A DNA stretch of 64,000 nt from Pelagibacterium flavum (GTDB lineage: Bacteria; Pseudomonadota; Alphaproteobacteria; Rhizobiales; Devosiaceae): positions 1,977,001 to 2,041,000 of the forward strand of contig NZ_CP107716.1 of NCBI RefSeq assembly GCF_025854335.1, in the 5' to 3' direction. The notes below the pieces were generated by a model that made no database searches, was not told the origin of the DNA, and saw only the letters and a list, made by a program, of their open reading frames with translations. The position numbers and the translations under genes were made by a program. Positions 8,951 through 18,267 of the stretch are shown in pieces (position 1 is the first letter of the stretch; each line of letters starts with the position of its first letter).

Positions 8951-10297
8951 CTATTCCTTGTTGGCTTCGAGAAATTTCTCGAGCCAGTGGATATCGTAAT
9001 TTCCGGCCTGAATGTCGGGTTCCTTGATAAGCCTGCGGAATAGGGGCAGGGTCGTCTTTACGCCATCGACGATGAACTCGTCCAGCGCGCGATTGAGGCG
9101 CTGCAGGCATTCTGGCCGCGTGCGGCCGTGTACGATCAGCTTGCCGATCAGGCTGTCGTAATAGGGCGGGATTTTATAGCCCTGATAGACGGCGGCATCT
9201 ACCCGTACACCTACGCCACCGGCCGGGTGGTAATAGGTGATTTTTCCCGGTGAGGGCGCGAAAGTCTGGGGGTCTTCGGCATTGATGCGCACCTCGATGG
9301 CGTGGCCATAGAACACCACGTCCTGCTGCTTGAGCGAAAGGGGCTCGCCGGCCGCGACGCGAATCTGCTCATAGACGATATCGAAATTGGTAATGCGCTC
9401 TGTGACCGGGTGCTCCACCTGCAGGCGGGTGTTCATTTCGATGAAATAGAACTCGCCGTTCTCGTAGAGGAACTCGATGGTGCCGGCGCCGGAATATTTG
9501 AGCTTGCGCATGGCGGCGGCGCAAATCTCGCCGATTTCGGTCTGCTCGGCCATAGGCACCGTGGGGGCCGAAGCCTCTTCCCAGACCTTCTGGTGGCGGC
9601 GCTGGAGCGAACAATCGCGCGTACCCAGATGCACAGCATTGCCCTGACCATCGCCAATGACCTGAACCTCGATGTGGCGGGGTTTGCCCAGGTATTTTTC
9701 CATGTAAACGGCGTCATCGCCGAAGGCCGCCTTGGCCTCGGTGCGCGCCGTGGAAAATGCGATGGACAGTTCGGCTTCGGTTTTGGCGACTTTCATGCCG
9801 CGGCCGCCACCGCCTGCCGCAGCCTTGATAAGGACCGGATAGCCGATTTCCGCTGCTGTCGTGCTGGCTTCCGCCTCGGTGGTCACCGCGCCGGCCGAAC
9901 CGGGGACGCAGGGGATGCCGAGTTCGAGGGCGGTCTTTTTGGCCTGGATCTTGTCGCCCATGATCTCGATGTGGTGGGCGGACGGGCCGATAAAGGCGAT
10001 CTTGTGCTCTTCGAGAATTCGGGCGAAGCGGGCATTTTCCGACAGAAAGCCATATCCGGGATGCACCGCTTCGGCGCCGGTGATTTCGCAGGCTGCCAGA
10101 ATCGAGGGGATATTGAGATAGCTGTCGCGGGCCGAATTGGGCCCGACGCAGACGCTTTCGTCGGCAAGGCGCACATGCATGGCATTGGCGTCGGCCTGGG
10201 AGTGGATGGCAACCGTCTGGATGCCGAGTTCCTTGCAGGCGCGCAGGATGCGCAGGGCAATCTCGCCGCGATTGGCTATGAGGACCTTGGAAAACAT
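8951..10297 (-). CDS. accC: Biotin carboxylase subunit of acetyl-CoA carboxylase
   Basis: The 448-aa protein carboxylates the biotin on AccB using ATP and bicarbonate, the first step of fatty acid synthesis. It begins MFSKVLIANRGEIALRI, the usual family start. It shows VHPGYGFLSENARFA, the glycine-rich ATP-grasp loop AAAGGGGRGMKV, EVQVIGDG, FIEMNTRLQVEHPVTE with the catalytic residues, and ending EKFLEANKE. Length equals that of E. coli AccC. It follows accB by 9 bp and aroQ before that, so the three form one operon ended by the terminator at 8922-8946. Confidence 0.97.
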   Translation of the reverse strand: MFSKVLIANRGEIALRILRACKELGIQTVAIHSQADANAMHVRLADESVCVGPNSARDSYLNIPSILAACEITGAEAVHPGYGFLSENARFARILEEHKIAFIGPSAHHIEIMGDKIQAKKTALELGIPCVPGSAGAVTTEAEASTTAAEIGYPVLIKAAAGGGGRGMKVAKTEAELSIAFSTARTEAKAAFGDDAVYMEKYLGKPRHIEVQVIGDGQGNAVHLGTRDCSLQRRHQKVWEEASAPTVPMAEQTEIGEICAAAMRKLKYSGAGTIEFLYENGEFYFIEMNTRLQVEHPVTERITNFDIVYEQIRVAAGEPLSLKQQDVVFYGHAIEVRINAEDPQTFAPSPGKITYYHPAGGVGVRVDAAVYQGYKIPPYYDSLIGKLIVHGRTRPECLQRLNRALDEFIVDGVKTTLPLFRRLIKEPDIQAGNYDIHWLEKFLEANKE

Positions 10298-10306
10298 GGG
10301 CCTGCC

Positions 10307-10807
10307 TTATTCGATGACGACGAGGGGTTCACCGTATTCGACCGGCGAGGCATCATCGACCAGAATGCGGGTGATGGTGCCCGATTTGTGCGCCGGAATC
10401 TGGTTCATGGTCTTCATGGCTTCGATGATCAGAACCGTCTGGCCCTCGGAAACCTTGGCGCCCACCTCAACGAAGGCCTTGGCGCCGGGCTCTGGCGCCA
10501 GATAGGCGGTGCCAACCATGGGCGAGGTCAATGTGTTGGGGCTGGCGGCGAGATCCTCGGGCGATGCGGCGGCGGGCGTGGATGCTGCAGAGGCCGCGGG
10601 GGCGGCGGGCGCAGCCGGAGCCGATGGCGCCTGCTGCTGGGCGTACCCGCCCGGCGCTGCGACCTGGACGACTTCCTTGGCAAAGGTGCGGGTCACGCGG
10701 ATGCGGAAATCATCCTGCTCGAGTTCGATTTCGGCCAGGTTGGCCTCGTTGACCAGTTCGGCGATGGTGCGGATGAGGTCCTGATCGACCTGCGAGATCT
10801 TTGCCAT
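10307..10807 (-). CDS. accB: Biotin carboxyl carrier protein of acetyl-CoA carboxylase
   Basis: The 166-aa protein carries the biotin of acetyl-CoA carboxylase. The C-terminal biotinyl domain has EAMKTMNQI with the acceptor Lys132. A mobile Ala/Pro-rich linker (residues about 51-90) joins it to an N-terminal segment that starts [19 protein letters not shown]. It lies between aroQ and accC on the minus strand. A short GACCCC/GGGGTC hairpin sits in the 37-bp gap after aroQ. Confidence 0.97.
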   Translation of the reverse strand: MAKISQVDQDLIRTIAELVNEANLAEIELEQDDFRIRVTRTFAKEVVQVAAPGGYAQQQAPSAPAAPAAPAASAASTPAAASPEDLAASPNTLTSPMVGTAYLAPEPGAKAFVEVGAKVSEGQTVLIIEAMKTMNQIPAHKSGTITRILVDDASPVEYGEPLVVIE

Positions 10808-10844
10808 TGTTATCGTGTCTCCACCGACCCCTTGGGGGTCTTTC

Positions 10845-11282
10845 TCAATTCAGGATTTCGGCGACGGCCTCGAGGGCCAGCGTATAGCCTCTTGGGCCCA
10901 GACCGCAAATTACGCCCTTGGCCACAGCAGATACGTAGGAATGGTGGCGAAAGGGTTCACGTTGATGAATGTTTGACAGATGCACCTCGACAATCGGCTT
11001 GTCCAACGTGCGCAACGCATCGTGGATAGCCACCGAGGTGTGGGAATAGGCGGCAGGGTTGATGACGATCGCATCGGCTGTCTTGCGTGCCGACTGGATC
11101 CAATCGACCAGTTCGCCCTCGTGATTGGACTGGCGAAAATCGCACGCCATGCCAAGCTTTTCGCAGGATTCCCGGCACATCGCTTCAATATCGGCCAGCG
11201 TATCGCCGCCATAGATCGCTTTTTCCCGCGTGCCCAAGAGATTGAGGTTCGGTCCGTTGAGGATCAATACGCGTTTTGCCAT
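10845..11282 (-). CDS. aroQ: Type II 3-dehydroquinate dehydratase
   Basis: The 145-aa enzyme turns 3-dehydroquinate into 3-dehydroshikimate in the shikimate pathway. It shows [13 protein letters not shown] with the substrate-binding loop, the catalytic Tyr24, [31 protein letters not shown] and [15 protein letters not shown] with the catalytic His. The size is normal for the dodecameric type II family. It heads the operon with accB and accC, a common order in Alphaproteobacteria. No clear promoter was seen in the 164-bp gap upstream. Confidence 0.96.
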   Translation of the reverse strand: MAKRVLILNGPNLNLLGTREKAIYGGDTLADIEAMCRESCEKLGMACDFRQSNHEGELVDWIQSARKTADAIVINPAAYSHTSVAIHDALRTLDKPIVEVHLSNIHQREPFRHHSYVSAVAKGVICGLGPRGYTLALEAVAEILN

Positions 11283-11446
11283 GTGCCTTATCGTGCCGCG
11301 TTCTCAGCGCCAAAAGATGGCAAACGCGCCCTTTTAGAGCTTTTTGAGCCAGCAAGGCCGGCAATTCAAGCTGGCGTTATACGAAATGCACCGAAAAGGC
11401 AAAGGGAACGTCCCTAAGTTGGCGGCGGTTGTTCGGCGCGGACAAG

Positions 11447-12322
11447 TCAGCCGCCCTGGGCGCTATCGGTGCAGATGGTGGCGCCGCACTCCCGCATGTT
11501 TTCGATGCGGCGCACCAGATCGGCCTTGGGCAGGGCGCCGGGAATCACTTCATCGCCGATGATGAAGGTGGGTGTGCCTGAAATGCCGAGCGCCTGGGCG
11601 ATGGTATAGGTGCGCTGGAGCGCTTCGGAGACATCGGGAGCACCCATTTCCAACGCGAGAGATACGCGGCTCAGGCCCAGCGATTCGGCAGCGGCAAGGG
11701 CGGCCTGGGTATCGACCTGACCGCGGGAGGAAAACAGCGCCGTGTGGAAATCCTGGTAGTTGACCTCTGAGCGAGCAACCAGAATGGCGATGCGGGCGGC
11801 ATCGACCGAGTTTTGCGAAAGGATGGGGAATTCCTTGAGGATGACGCGCAGATTCGGGTCTTCCTCGACCAGAGCCATGACGTCGGCGACGACCTGGCGG
11901 CAATAGCCGCAATTGTAGTCAAACATTTCGACGAGGGTGACGTCGCCGTCGGGGTTGCCGAGGACGATGTTGGCGGGGTCGTTGTAGATTTCCTCTTCCA
12001 TCGCCGCGAGCGCGATGCGGGCCCGCTCGCTTTCCTCGGCTCGGACCTGGGCTTCGAGTTCGACCGACATGCGTTCGAGCAGGCGCGGATTGGCGAGGAG
12101 GTAGTCTTCGATTAGCGGGCCGATGGTGGCGGTGTCGATCGCTTCAGGCCGGGGTGCTGCAGGCAATTGGGCGGCGGGCTGGTTCGCTGCCGTTTGGGCA
12201 AGAAGACTTTCGACCTCGGTCTGGCTCAAACCGGGCTCGGGGCGCGTTGCGATGGAATATGCGAGCCCGGCGCCGAGGATGGCCACGGCAGCGGCAAGTC
12301 CCAGATTGATCGCTTTTTGCAT
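11447..12322 (-). CDS. DsbA-family thiol:disulfide oxidoreductase
   Basis: The 291-aa protein has an N-terminal membrane or signal segment (residues 5-24), an Ala/Pro-rich linker, a helical stretch (about 64-115) and a thioredoxin-like domain with active site CGYC at 138-141 and the cis-Pro loop SGTPTF near residue 253. It probably makes or isomerises disulfides in the periplasm, like ScsC/Com1-type DsbA proteins that carry an N-terminal helical extension. I chose the ATG at 12320-12322; longer frames upstream run into the divergent aminotransferase gene. Two extra cysteines lie near the C-terminus (ECGATIC). Confidence 0.88.
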   Translation of the reverse strand: MQKAINLGLAAAVAILGAGLAYSIATRPEPGLSQTEVESLLAQTAANQPAAQLPAAPRPEAIDTATIGPLIEDYLLANPRLLERMSVELEAQVRAEESERARIALAAMEEEIYNDPANIVLGNPDGDVTLVEMFDYNCGYCRQVVADVMALVEEDPNLRVILKEFPILSQNSVDAARIAILVARSEVNYQDFHTALFSSRGQVDTQAALAAAESLGLSRVSLALEMGAPDVSEALQRTYTIAQALGISGTPTFIIGDEVIPGALPKADLVRRIENMRECGATICTDSAQGG

Positions 12323-12440
12323 CCCAAACTCCCTATCGCGTTGCGGCGGGTTTACCGTATGCAAGGGGCGGGTGCCAGCCGCAATGGGCGGGCAGGCGAA
12401 CAAAAGCGCGTGTTGGAAACGGTTGCTTTGAATAACTAAG

Positions 12441-12463
12441 ATATTAGAATAGTATTCTAATAT
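12441..12463. promoter_or_regulatory. Perfect 23-bp palindrome, probable operator
   Basis: ATATTAGAATA and its exact reverse complement flank a single G at 12452. The site lies between the divergent dsbA-like and aminotransferase genes and ends 2 bp before a TTGACG -35-like element. The symmetry and size fit a dimeric repressor, for example of the MarR type. It resembles the Irr consensus (TTTAGAA...TTCTAAA) but has 5 rather than 3 bases between the AGAA and TTCT parts. No regulator gene lies next to it. Confidence 0.7.
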
Positions 12464-12465
12464 TA

Positions 12466-12497
12466 TTGACGCAACGACAATGATATGCTGATATAAT
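12466..12497 (+). promoter_or_regulatory. Probable promoter of the aminotransferase gene
   Basis: TTGACG at 12466-12471 is followed 18 bp later by GATATA, or 20 bp later by TATAAT at 12492-12497. The palindrome just upstream would let a repressor compete with RNA polymerase. Confidence 0.45.
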
Positions 12498-12559
12498 GCG
12501 TATTTACGCAAGCAGGTCGTTCGAAGGCTGGCTGCCGGACAGAACAAGCGGACATTGAA

Positions 12560-13702
12560 ATGATGAGTGCCAATTCGATTCGCCCATTTTACGCCCTTGA
12601 ACTTATGGCACGGGGGCAGGCGCTGGAAGCGCAGGGGCGAGAAGTGTGTCACCTCGAAATCGGGGAGCCGGGTGGCAAGCCGGCCGAGTGCGTGCTGGAT
12701 GCAGTTCGCGACTGTCTTGATCGCCCGATGGGATACACGGCAGCCAAGGGTACGCCGGCGCTGCGCGAGCGGTTGAGCCGATATTATGCAGAGCAGCATA
12801 GCGTCGAGGTTTCGCCCGAGCGGATCGTGGTGACCACCGGTTCGTCGAGCGGGTTCATCCTGACGTTTCTTGCCGGTTTTGCTCCCGGACAGCGCATTGC
12901 AGTGACGCGGCCGGGGTATCCGGCCTATCTCAATATTATCGCGTCGCTCAATCTGGGGAGCGTCGAGATTCCGGTTTCACCGGCCAATGGATGGCGGCTG
13001 ACGGCGGCCGATATTGAAGCGGCTTATGAAAGATCCCCTTTCGAAGGATTGCTCGTGGCCAGTCCGGCCAATCCGACGGGCGCGGTTTTGGAGCGCGAAG
13101 AACTGGCGGCGATTGTCGCGTGTTGTGATCGGCTCGGTGTCCGGTTCATCTCGGACGAGATTTATCACGGGCTCAATTATGTGGGCGGAGACGCCAGCGC
13201 GCTCGAATTTTCCCACGACCATGTGATCGTCAACAGCTTTTCCAAATATTACTGCATGACGGGCTGGCGGATCGGCTGGCTGGTGCTGCCCGAGGATATG
13301 GTGCGCCGGGCCGAGATGATGGCGCAGAGCCTGTTCATTTCAGCCTCGAGCGTATCCCAATGCGCCGCGCTGGCGGCGATGGAGGCACGCATCGAGTACG
13401 ATGCGCGGCGGGATCAATATGCCGGAAGCCGGCTGGTTCTGTCGGAGGGGCTCAAGGCGCTGGGATTCGGGCTGGCCGAGCCGTCGGACGGGGCGTTTTA
13501 TGCGTATGTCGACGCCTCGGCCTTTACCAATGACACGATGGATTTTTGCCTGCGCATGCTCGATCAGGCTGGCGTCGCCGCGACGCCGGGGCAGGATTTC
13601 GACAGGACGGACGGGCACAAATATGTGCGGTTTTCCTACGCGGGTACTGAGGAAAGCATCGCCATGGCGCTTGAGCGAATGGGCAAATTTCTCCATCCCT
13701 AG
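12560..13702 (+). CDS. Class I/II PLP-dependent aminotransferase
   Basis: The 380-aa protein is a fold-type I aminotransferase of the aspartate aminotransferase family. Seen are the dimer-interface start IRPFYALELMARGQ, VCHLEIGEPGGKP, YTAAKGTPALRERL, TTGSSSGFIL for PLP phosphate, ANPTGAVL with the substrate Asn, DEIYHGLNY with the Asp and Tyr that touch PLP, and NSFSKYYCMTGWRIGW with the PLP lysine. The final domain has YVRFSYAG with the carboxylate-binding Arg. The substrate cannot be told. The gene is alone on the plus strand and begins after a palindromic operator. Its TAG stop is shared with the repeat element that follows. Confidence 0.9.
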   Translation: MMSANSIRPFYALELMARGQALEAQGREVCHLEIGEPGGKPAECVLDAVRDCLDRPMGYTAAKGTPALRERLSRYYAEQHSVEVSPERIVVTTGSSSGFILTFLAGFAPGQRIAVTRPGYPAYLNIIASLNLGSVEIPVSPANGWRLTAADIEAAYERSPFEGLLVASPANPTGAVLEREELAAIVACCDRLGVRFISDEIYHGLNYVGGDASALEFSHDHVIVNSFSKYYCMTGWRIGWLVLPEDMVRRAEMMAQSLFISASSVSQCAALAAMEARIEYDARRDQYAGSRLVLSEGLKALGFGLAEPSDGAFYAYVDASAFTNDTMDFCLRMLDQAGVAATPGQDFDRTDGHKYVRFSYAGTEESIAMALERMGKFLHP

Positions 13703-13803
13703 ATCATTCACCGTTTCACAGAAACGGCGCGACGATCCAAGTCTTTGTTATGTCGCGCTTCCAAACTGAATAAGTGGTACCCACTTATCCCGGAAGCGCT
13801 CCA
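13699..13803. repeat. Dispersed two-hairpin repeat, copy A
   Basis: It starts CTAGATC, where TAG is the stop codon of the aminotransferase gene. A left hairpin (CCGTTTC/GAAACGG) is followed by the family core AAGTCTTTGTTATGTCGCG and a right hairpin GCGCTTCC/GGAAGCGC enclosing ATAAGTGG/CCACTTAT. Copies B, C and D are at 18264, 23929 and 58422; partial copies are at 28928 and 55102. Confidence 0.85.
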
Positions 13804-13813
13804 AGCGGGAAAC

Positions 13814-13841
13814 AAAAAAGGGCGGCTCAGCCGCCCTTTTT
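13814..13841. terminator. Bidirectional terminator after rne
   Basis: The stem GGGCGGC/GCCGCCC with loop TCA is flanked by AAAAAA on the left and TTTTT on the right. It ends rne on the minus strand and could stop transcripts coming from the aminotransferase side. Confidence 0.88.
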
Positions 13842-13859
13842 CATTCGTGTGGAATGCTT

Positions 13860-16463
13860 TTAGCCCAGACCGAGGCGGCGCTGCCACCAGCCAGCCTTCT
13901 TGGGCTTTTCTTCGGTCGGCTCGCTGGTTGATGAGACAAGAATCTCGTCGGAGGGCACAGCCTTTTTCTTGCGGGCCGCAGACTTATCCTCCGCGGCGGC
14001 CTCGGGCTGAGCGTCCGGCTTGGATGCGGCAACGGGCTCAGGTGCCTTGTCGGGCTGGGGCGCCTCGGCGGACTTTTCTTCCACAGGAGCTTCGGCCTCG
14101 ACCTTTTTCTTGCGCGGAGCCCGAGGCTTGCGAGCCGGCTTTTCAGGAGCTGGCGCAGGCTCGGCGGCGGGCGCTTCTTCGGCGCCTTCCACGGCTTCCT
14201 GTGCCACCGAGTCCGGCTCGACGGCCTTGGCCTTCGTGGTCCGGCGCGTGCGGCGCTTTTTCGGCTTTTCCTCTGCGGTTTCGGCGACCACTTCGGTTTC
14301 CGGTGCGGCGTCGGGCGCAGGCGCATCTTCCGCCTGAACCGCGACCGCAGGCTCGCGGTCTTCGACGGCATTCATGGCGTCGGCATCGCCGGGCGATTCC
14401 GTGTCCTGATCGGTGCCTACACCTTCGTTGGGGCGTTTGTTGCGGCGTCCGCCACGGCGGCCGCGACGACGGCGCTTGCGCGGCTGGTCGTCATCATCCT
14501 CATTGGCGGCATCGGCACGCGGCTCATCTTCCGTATCGCCGGATTCCGCGTCGGGGGTGGCAACCTCGGTGGCCTGAATTGCGGCGCTGTCCTTGCCGCC
14601 ACGACGGCGACGACGGCGACGCTTGTTGCGGTTGCCATCGCGTTCGCCGGACATGTCGTCCTCGGCCTCGATCTCAGCTTCGACCTCGGCTTCTTCCTCG
14701 ACTTCAGGTTCCTGATAGTCGTCCATGGAGGCCGCATCGGCACGGATGTGCTGGACCGGCGCTGCTGCGACCGGCGCGCGGGCTTCACCGCGTTCGATGT
14801 TGAACTGGGAGCCGAGAAGGCCGCTCTGGGCGGAAATGGTGATCGAAAGCCCGTATTTGGCTTCGAGCGCCGTGAGCGTTTCGCGCTTGGTATTGAGGAT
14901 ATAGAGCGCGACTTCGGCGGGCATGTTGACGTTGATCGACTGACCGGGCTTGCGCAACACATGGTCTTCAATGGCGCGCATGATCATCAGCGCCAGCGAG
15001 GAAACCGAACGCACCAGACCGGTGCCCGCGCAGGTGGGGCAGGTGTGGGTCGATGATTCCAGAACACCGAAGCGGATGCGCTGACGGCTCATCTCCATCA
15101 GGCCGAAATGGCTGATATGGCCGACCTGGATGCGGGCCCGGTCGTTCTTGAGGCAATCCTTGAGCTTCTTTTCGACAGCGCGGTTGTTGCGGCGCTCTTC
15201 CATGTCGATGAAATCGATGACGATGAGGCCGGCCAGGTCGCGCAGGCGCAACTGGCGGGAAATCTCTTCGGCCGCTTCCAGGTTGGTCTGGAGCGCTGTG
15301 TCCTCGATATTGTGTTCCTTGGTGGCACGGCCCGAGTTCACGTCGATCGATACCAACGCCTCGGTCGGGTTGATGACGATATAACCGCCCGAGGGCAGGG
15401 TGACCTGCGGATGGAACATGGAGTCGAGCTGGGACTCTACGTTGAAACGCGAGAAAATCGGCGCATCGTCTTTATAGATCTGCACATTCTTGGAATGGCT
15501 GGGCATGATCATGCGCATGAAATCCTTGGCCTCGCGATATCCGGCCTCGCCGGACACAAGGACTTCGGTGATGTCCTTGTTGTAGAGGTCACGGATGGTG
15601 CGCTTTATCAGGCTGCCTTCCTCATAGACGAGGCAGGGGGCCGAGGATTCGAGCGTAAGGGTGCGGACGTTTTCCCAAAGGCGCATGAGATATTCGAAAT
15701 CGCGCTTGACTTCAGCCTTGGTGCGCGAGGCGCCGGCGGTGCGCAGGATGACGCCCATGCCCTGGGGCACTTCGAGATCGGTGGCGATTTCCTTGAGCCG
15801 CTTGCGGTCGGCAGCGCTGGTGATCTTGCGCGAAATACCGCCACCACGGGCCGTGTTGGGCATCAGCACCGAATAACGGCCGGCCAGCGACAGATAGGTG
15901 GTGAGCGCAGCGCCCTTGTTGCCGCGTTCTTCCTTGACAACCTGAACCAGCAAGACCTGACGGCGCTTGATGACTTCCTGAATCTTGTAGCGGCGCTGGT
16001 TGCGGCGGGGACGTTCCTGAAGATCTTCTAGGGCATCGCCTTCACCGATCTGCTCAACCTTCTTGGTTTCGCGCGGCGCGTCGAAATCGTCACCATTGTC
16101 TTCGGCGGTGTCTTCGTCGCCTTCGGCGCTCTCGACCTCGTCATCATCAATGAGATCGGCTTCTTCCTCATGGGCTTCTTCTTCGTCGCGCATGAGAGCT
16201 TCGCGGTCGGCGACCGGAATCTGGTAATAGTCGGGGTGAATTTCGGAAAAGGCGAGGAAGCCGTGACGATTGCCGCCATATTCAACGAAGGCAGCCTGCA
16301 AGGAAGGCTCGACCCGCGTAACCTTGGCGAGATAGATATTGCCCCTTAGCTGCCGCCGTTCGGCGGATTCAAAGTCGAACTCCTCGAGTCTGTTACCTGT
16401 GGTAACGACTATCCGTGTTTCTTCCGGGTGGGTGGCATCCACCAGCATTCTTTTTGTGGCCAT
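13860..16463 (-). CDS. rne: Ribonuclease E/G
   Basis: The 867-aa protein is the main endonuclease of mRNA decay and rRNA/tRNA processing. It starts MATKRMLVDATHPEETRIVV, has an S1 domain with an acidic insertion (about residues 80-150) usual in Alphaproteobacteria, a DNase I-like catalytic core with FIDMEERRNN and SIDVNSGRAT, and the zinc-link CPTCAGTG that joins subunits. The C-terminal third is disordered, with alternating acidic blocks and Arg/Lys runs (such as NKRRRRRRRGG) that would bind RNA and degradosome partners. The frame ends at a good bidirectional terminator. A long untranslated leader is likely. Confidence 0.96.
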   Translation of the reverse strand: MATKRMLVDATHPEETRIVVTTGNRLEEFDFESAERRQLRGNIYLAKVTRVEPSLQAAFVEYGGNRHGFLAFSEIHPDYYQIPVADREALMRDEEEAHEEEADLIDDDEVESAEGDEDTAEDNGDDFDAPRETKKVEQIGEGDALEDLQERPRRNQRRYKIQEVIKRRQVLLVQVVKEERGNKGAALTTYLSLAGRYSVLMPNTARGGGISRKITSAADRKRLKEIATDLEVPQGMGVILRTAGASRTKAEVKRDFEYLMRLWENVRTLTLESSAPCLVYEEGSLIKRTIRDLYNKDITEVLVSGEAGYREAKDFMRMIMPSHSKNVQIYKDDAPIFSRFNVESQLDSMFHPQVTLPSGGYIVINPTEALVSIDVNSGRATKEHNIEDTALQTNLEAAEEISRQLRLRDLAGLIVIDFIDMEERRNNRAVEKKLKDCLKNDRARIQVGHISHFGLMEMSRQRIRFGVLESSTHTCPTCAGTGLVRSVSSLALMIMRAIEDHVLRKPGQSINVNMPAEVALYILNTKRETLTALEAKYGLSITISAQSGLLGSQFNIERGEARAPVAAAPVQHIRADAASMDDYQEPEVEEEAEVEAEIEAEDDMSGERDGNRNKRRRRRRRGGKDSAAIQATEVATPDAESGDTEDEPRADAANEDDDDQPRKRRRRGRRGGRRNKRPNEGVGTDQDTESPGDADAMNAVEDREPAVAVQAEDAPAPDAAPETEVVAETAEEKPKKRRTRRTTKAKAVEPDSVAQEAVEGAEEAPAAEPAPAPEKPARKPRAPRKKKVEAEAPVEEKSAEAPQPDKAPEPVAASKPDAQPEAAAEDKSAARKKKAVPSDEILVSSTSEPTEEKPKKAGWWQRRLGLG

Positions 16464-16989
16464 AAATTAGAACTCCGCGCGCTCGCGCGCCGGGCCCGGA
16501 CCGTTCTTGTGACGGGCGGCCAGCGCCATGCGAGGCGTATGACAGTATTGTGAAAACGCCAGGGGCGTCGTTGAGAAGGGTAGGGGTCAAGGAATGGGAC
16601 AGCGGGCTGTGGCGCGCCGGAACATTGATCGTGCCGATTGCCAGAGTTAAACCCATTCGACCTCGTCCTTAGAGGCATGGCCAGATCGGCCTTGCCAGTC
16701 GGATCGCCTCAAAACCGGCGATTCCGATATTCTTGTCTCGGTGCAAGTCGCGCGTCACATGTCCGGTGTGTCGAGGCCGGTAAAGATACCGGAGGCGAGA
16801 TCGGGCCTGGGCGCAGACTCTATAGAGCACCGCATTACAGTCCTTACGAGTGTTCCCGGAAATTGGCAATAGCCAATGGCCTTGGCGCTCGATTGTTGGG
16901 ATGTGGCGTTGCGGGCCGCGAAGTTCAAGCGGGGGCTTGCCTATTTCCGCCCAAGAATCGCATAAGGTGCGCGCGAACTGGAGTTTTCG
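16464..16989. other. Intergenic region between divergent rne and amidase genes
   Basis: There are 526 bases without a supported gene. For the amidase, TTGCCT (16937-16942), an 18-bp spacer and CATAAG (16961-16966) make a fair promoter. The rest is probably the long rne leader, as rne often controls itself through its 5' untranslated region. Frames crossing it lack ribosome binding sites. Confidence 0.35.
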
Positions 16990-18267
16990 ATGATCGTCCC
17001 GGCTGTGCGTGCAAAGCTGATTTTTTTCGTTCTGGCATGTGCCGTTTTCAGTGTGTCGGCGGGCCCGGCGCAGGAAAACCCGGCGGCAGAAACCCAGGCT
17101 ACGGCAGCCGATGGCGCCCAGCCCACCGCGCCGGCGCTGCTCGACTCGCGGGTTACTGCCACCCAGGATCGCGCGCGGCTGGTGCTGGATCTCACGACGC
17201 CCACCGAATTTGCCGTGTACACAATTGCCGATCCGATGCGCGCTGTCGTTGAATTGCGTGGTCAGGCAGGGGATAGCGGGCAGGACAATCAGCCGGCCGG
17301 CGATGGTCTGGTAACCGCCTATGGCGTTGAAGCCTTCGGTGAAGACCGGGTGCGGGTGACGCTTTCGCTTGCAGGGCCCGCGCAGGTGCAGCAATCGTAT
17401 ATTCTCGATGCGTTCGAGGACCAGCCGGCGCGTCTGGTCATCGATCTCGTGCCCGATACGGCGGAAAACTTCGCAGCCAATGTTAGAGGCGCCGAGCCGG
17501 CGATCGCGCAGGCCGAGCAGGAAACGCCGCCCGCCGAACTCGATGGCGCTCAGACAGCCCCGGGTGAGACCGCTACGGCTGTCGATAGCGTGCGGCCGCT
17601 CGTGATTATCGATCCCGGCCATGGCGGGGTCGATGGCGGCGCACGGGCGACCAACGGGCTCGAGGAAAAGACGATCGTTCTGGCCTTTGCGCTCAAACTG
17701 CAAAATCTATTGGTCGAAACCGGCCGGTTCGATGTTGCGTTGACGCGCGACACGGACACATTCCTCACGCTTTCCGAGCGTGTTGCGCTGGCGCGGCAGA
17801 ACCAGGCGGATCTGTTCATTTCGCTGCATGCGGATTCCTTCGACCAGCAGGATGTGCGTGGAGCATCGATCTATACGCGTGGAGATCTGGCGACGTCCGA
17901 TCTCGATCGCGTGTTGGCCGAGAACGAGAACCGGGTCGATCTGATCGCCGGGTTTTCACCACCCGAGGATGAGGGCGCGATTAACGTGCTTGTCGATTTT
18001 CTGGCCCGGGAGACGCGGCGGCAATCTTATCTGGCCGGGCAGGCATTGATCGAACAGCTCGAGCCCTCGGTTCAATTGCGGCGCTTTCCGCTGCGGCAGG
18101 CCGATTTCTTCGTTCTCAATTCCCCAGACATTCCCTCGGTGCTGATCGAGTTGGGTTTTCTCTCCAATTCGGACGATACCGCGAACCTGACCACGGACGC
18201 CTGGCTCGATCGCGTCGCCGCAGCGCTGGCGCGTGGCGTCGCGGTCTATTTCGACGATCGATACTAG
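16990..18267 (+). CDS. N-acetylmuramoyl-L-alanine amidase (AmiC type)
   Basis: The 425-aa protein cleaves the bond between muramic acid and the stem peptide during cell separation. A signal peptide (residues 1-27) is followed by an Ala/Pro-rich stretch, an AMIN domain (about 50-155) that directs it to the septum or to peptidoglycan, a linker, and an Amidase_3 domain (about 198-420). Zinc ligands are seen: His in IDPGHGGVDGG, Glu in GLEEKTIVL, and His in LFISLHADSF. The catalytic Glu is in SVLIELGFLSN. The next gene is a PBP1A, so the pair joins wall synthesis with splitting. Its stop TAG lies in repeat copy B. Confidence 0.94.
   Translation: MIVPAVRAKLIFFVLACAVFSVSAGPAQENPAAETQATAADGAQPTAPALLDSRVTATQDRARLVLDLTTPTEFAVYTIADPMRAVVELRGQAGDSGQDNQPAGDGLVTAYGVEAFGEDRVRVTLSLAGPAQVQQSYILDAFEDQPARLVIDLVPDTAENFAANVRGAEPAIAQAEQETPPAELDGAQTAPGETATAVDSVRPLVIIDPGHGGVDGGARATNGLEEKTIVLAFALKLQNLLVETGRFDVALTRDTDTFLTLSERVALARQNQADLFISLHADSFDQQDVRGASIYTRGDLATSDLDRVLAENENRVDLIAGFSPPEDEGAINVLVDFLARETRRQSYLAGQALIEQLEPSVQLRRFPLRQADFFVLNSPDIPSVLIELGFLSNSDDTANLTTDAWLDRVAAALARGVAVYFDDRY

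Noticed and set aside
9302..11029. A 575-codon plus-strand frame opposite accC and accB
   Set aside because: Both minus-strand genes are beyond doubt and the frame runs across a gene boundary without a ribosome binding site.
13745..14803. A 352-codon plus-strand frame rich in Arg, Pro and Ala
   Set aside because: It begins inside a repeat element, crosses the rne terminator and covers the low-complexity tail of rne.
16669..17703. A 344-codon minus-strand frame opposite the amidase
   Set aside because: The amidase has a signal peptide, AMIN domain and zinc ligands. The opposite frame has none of these.
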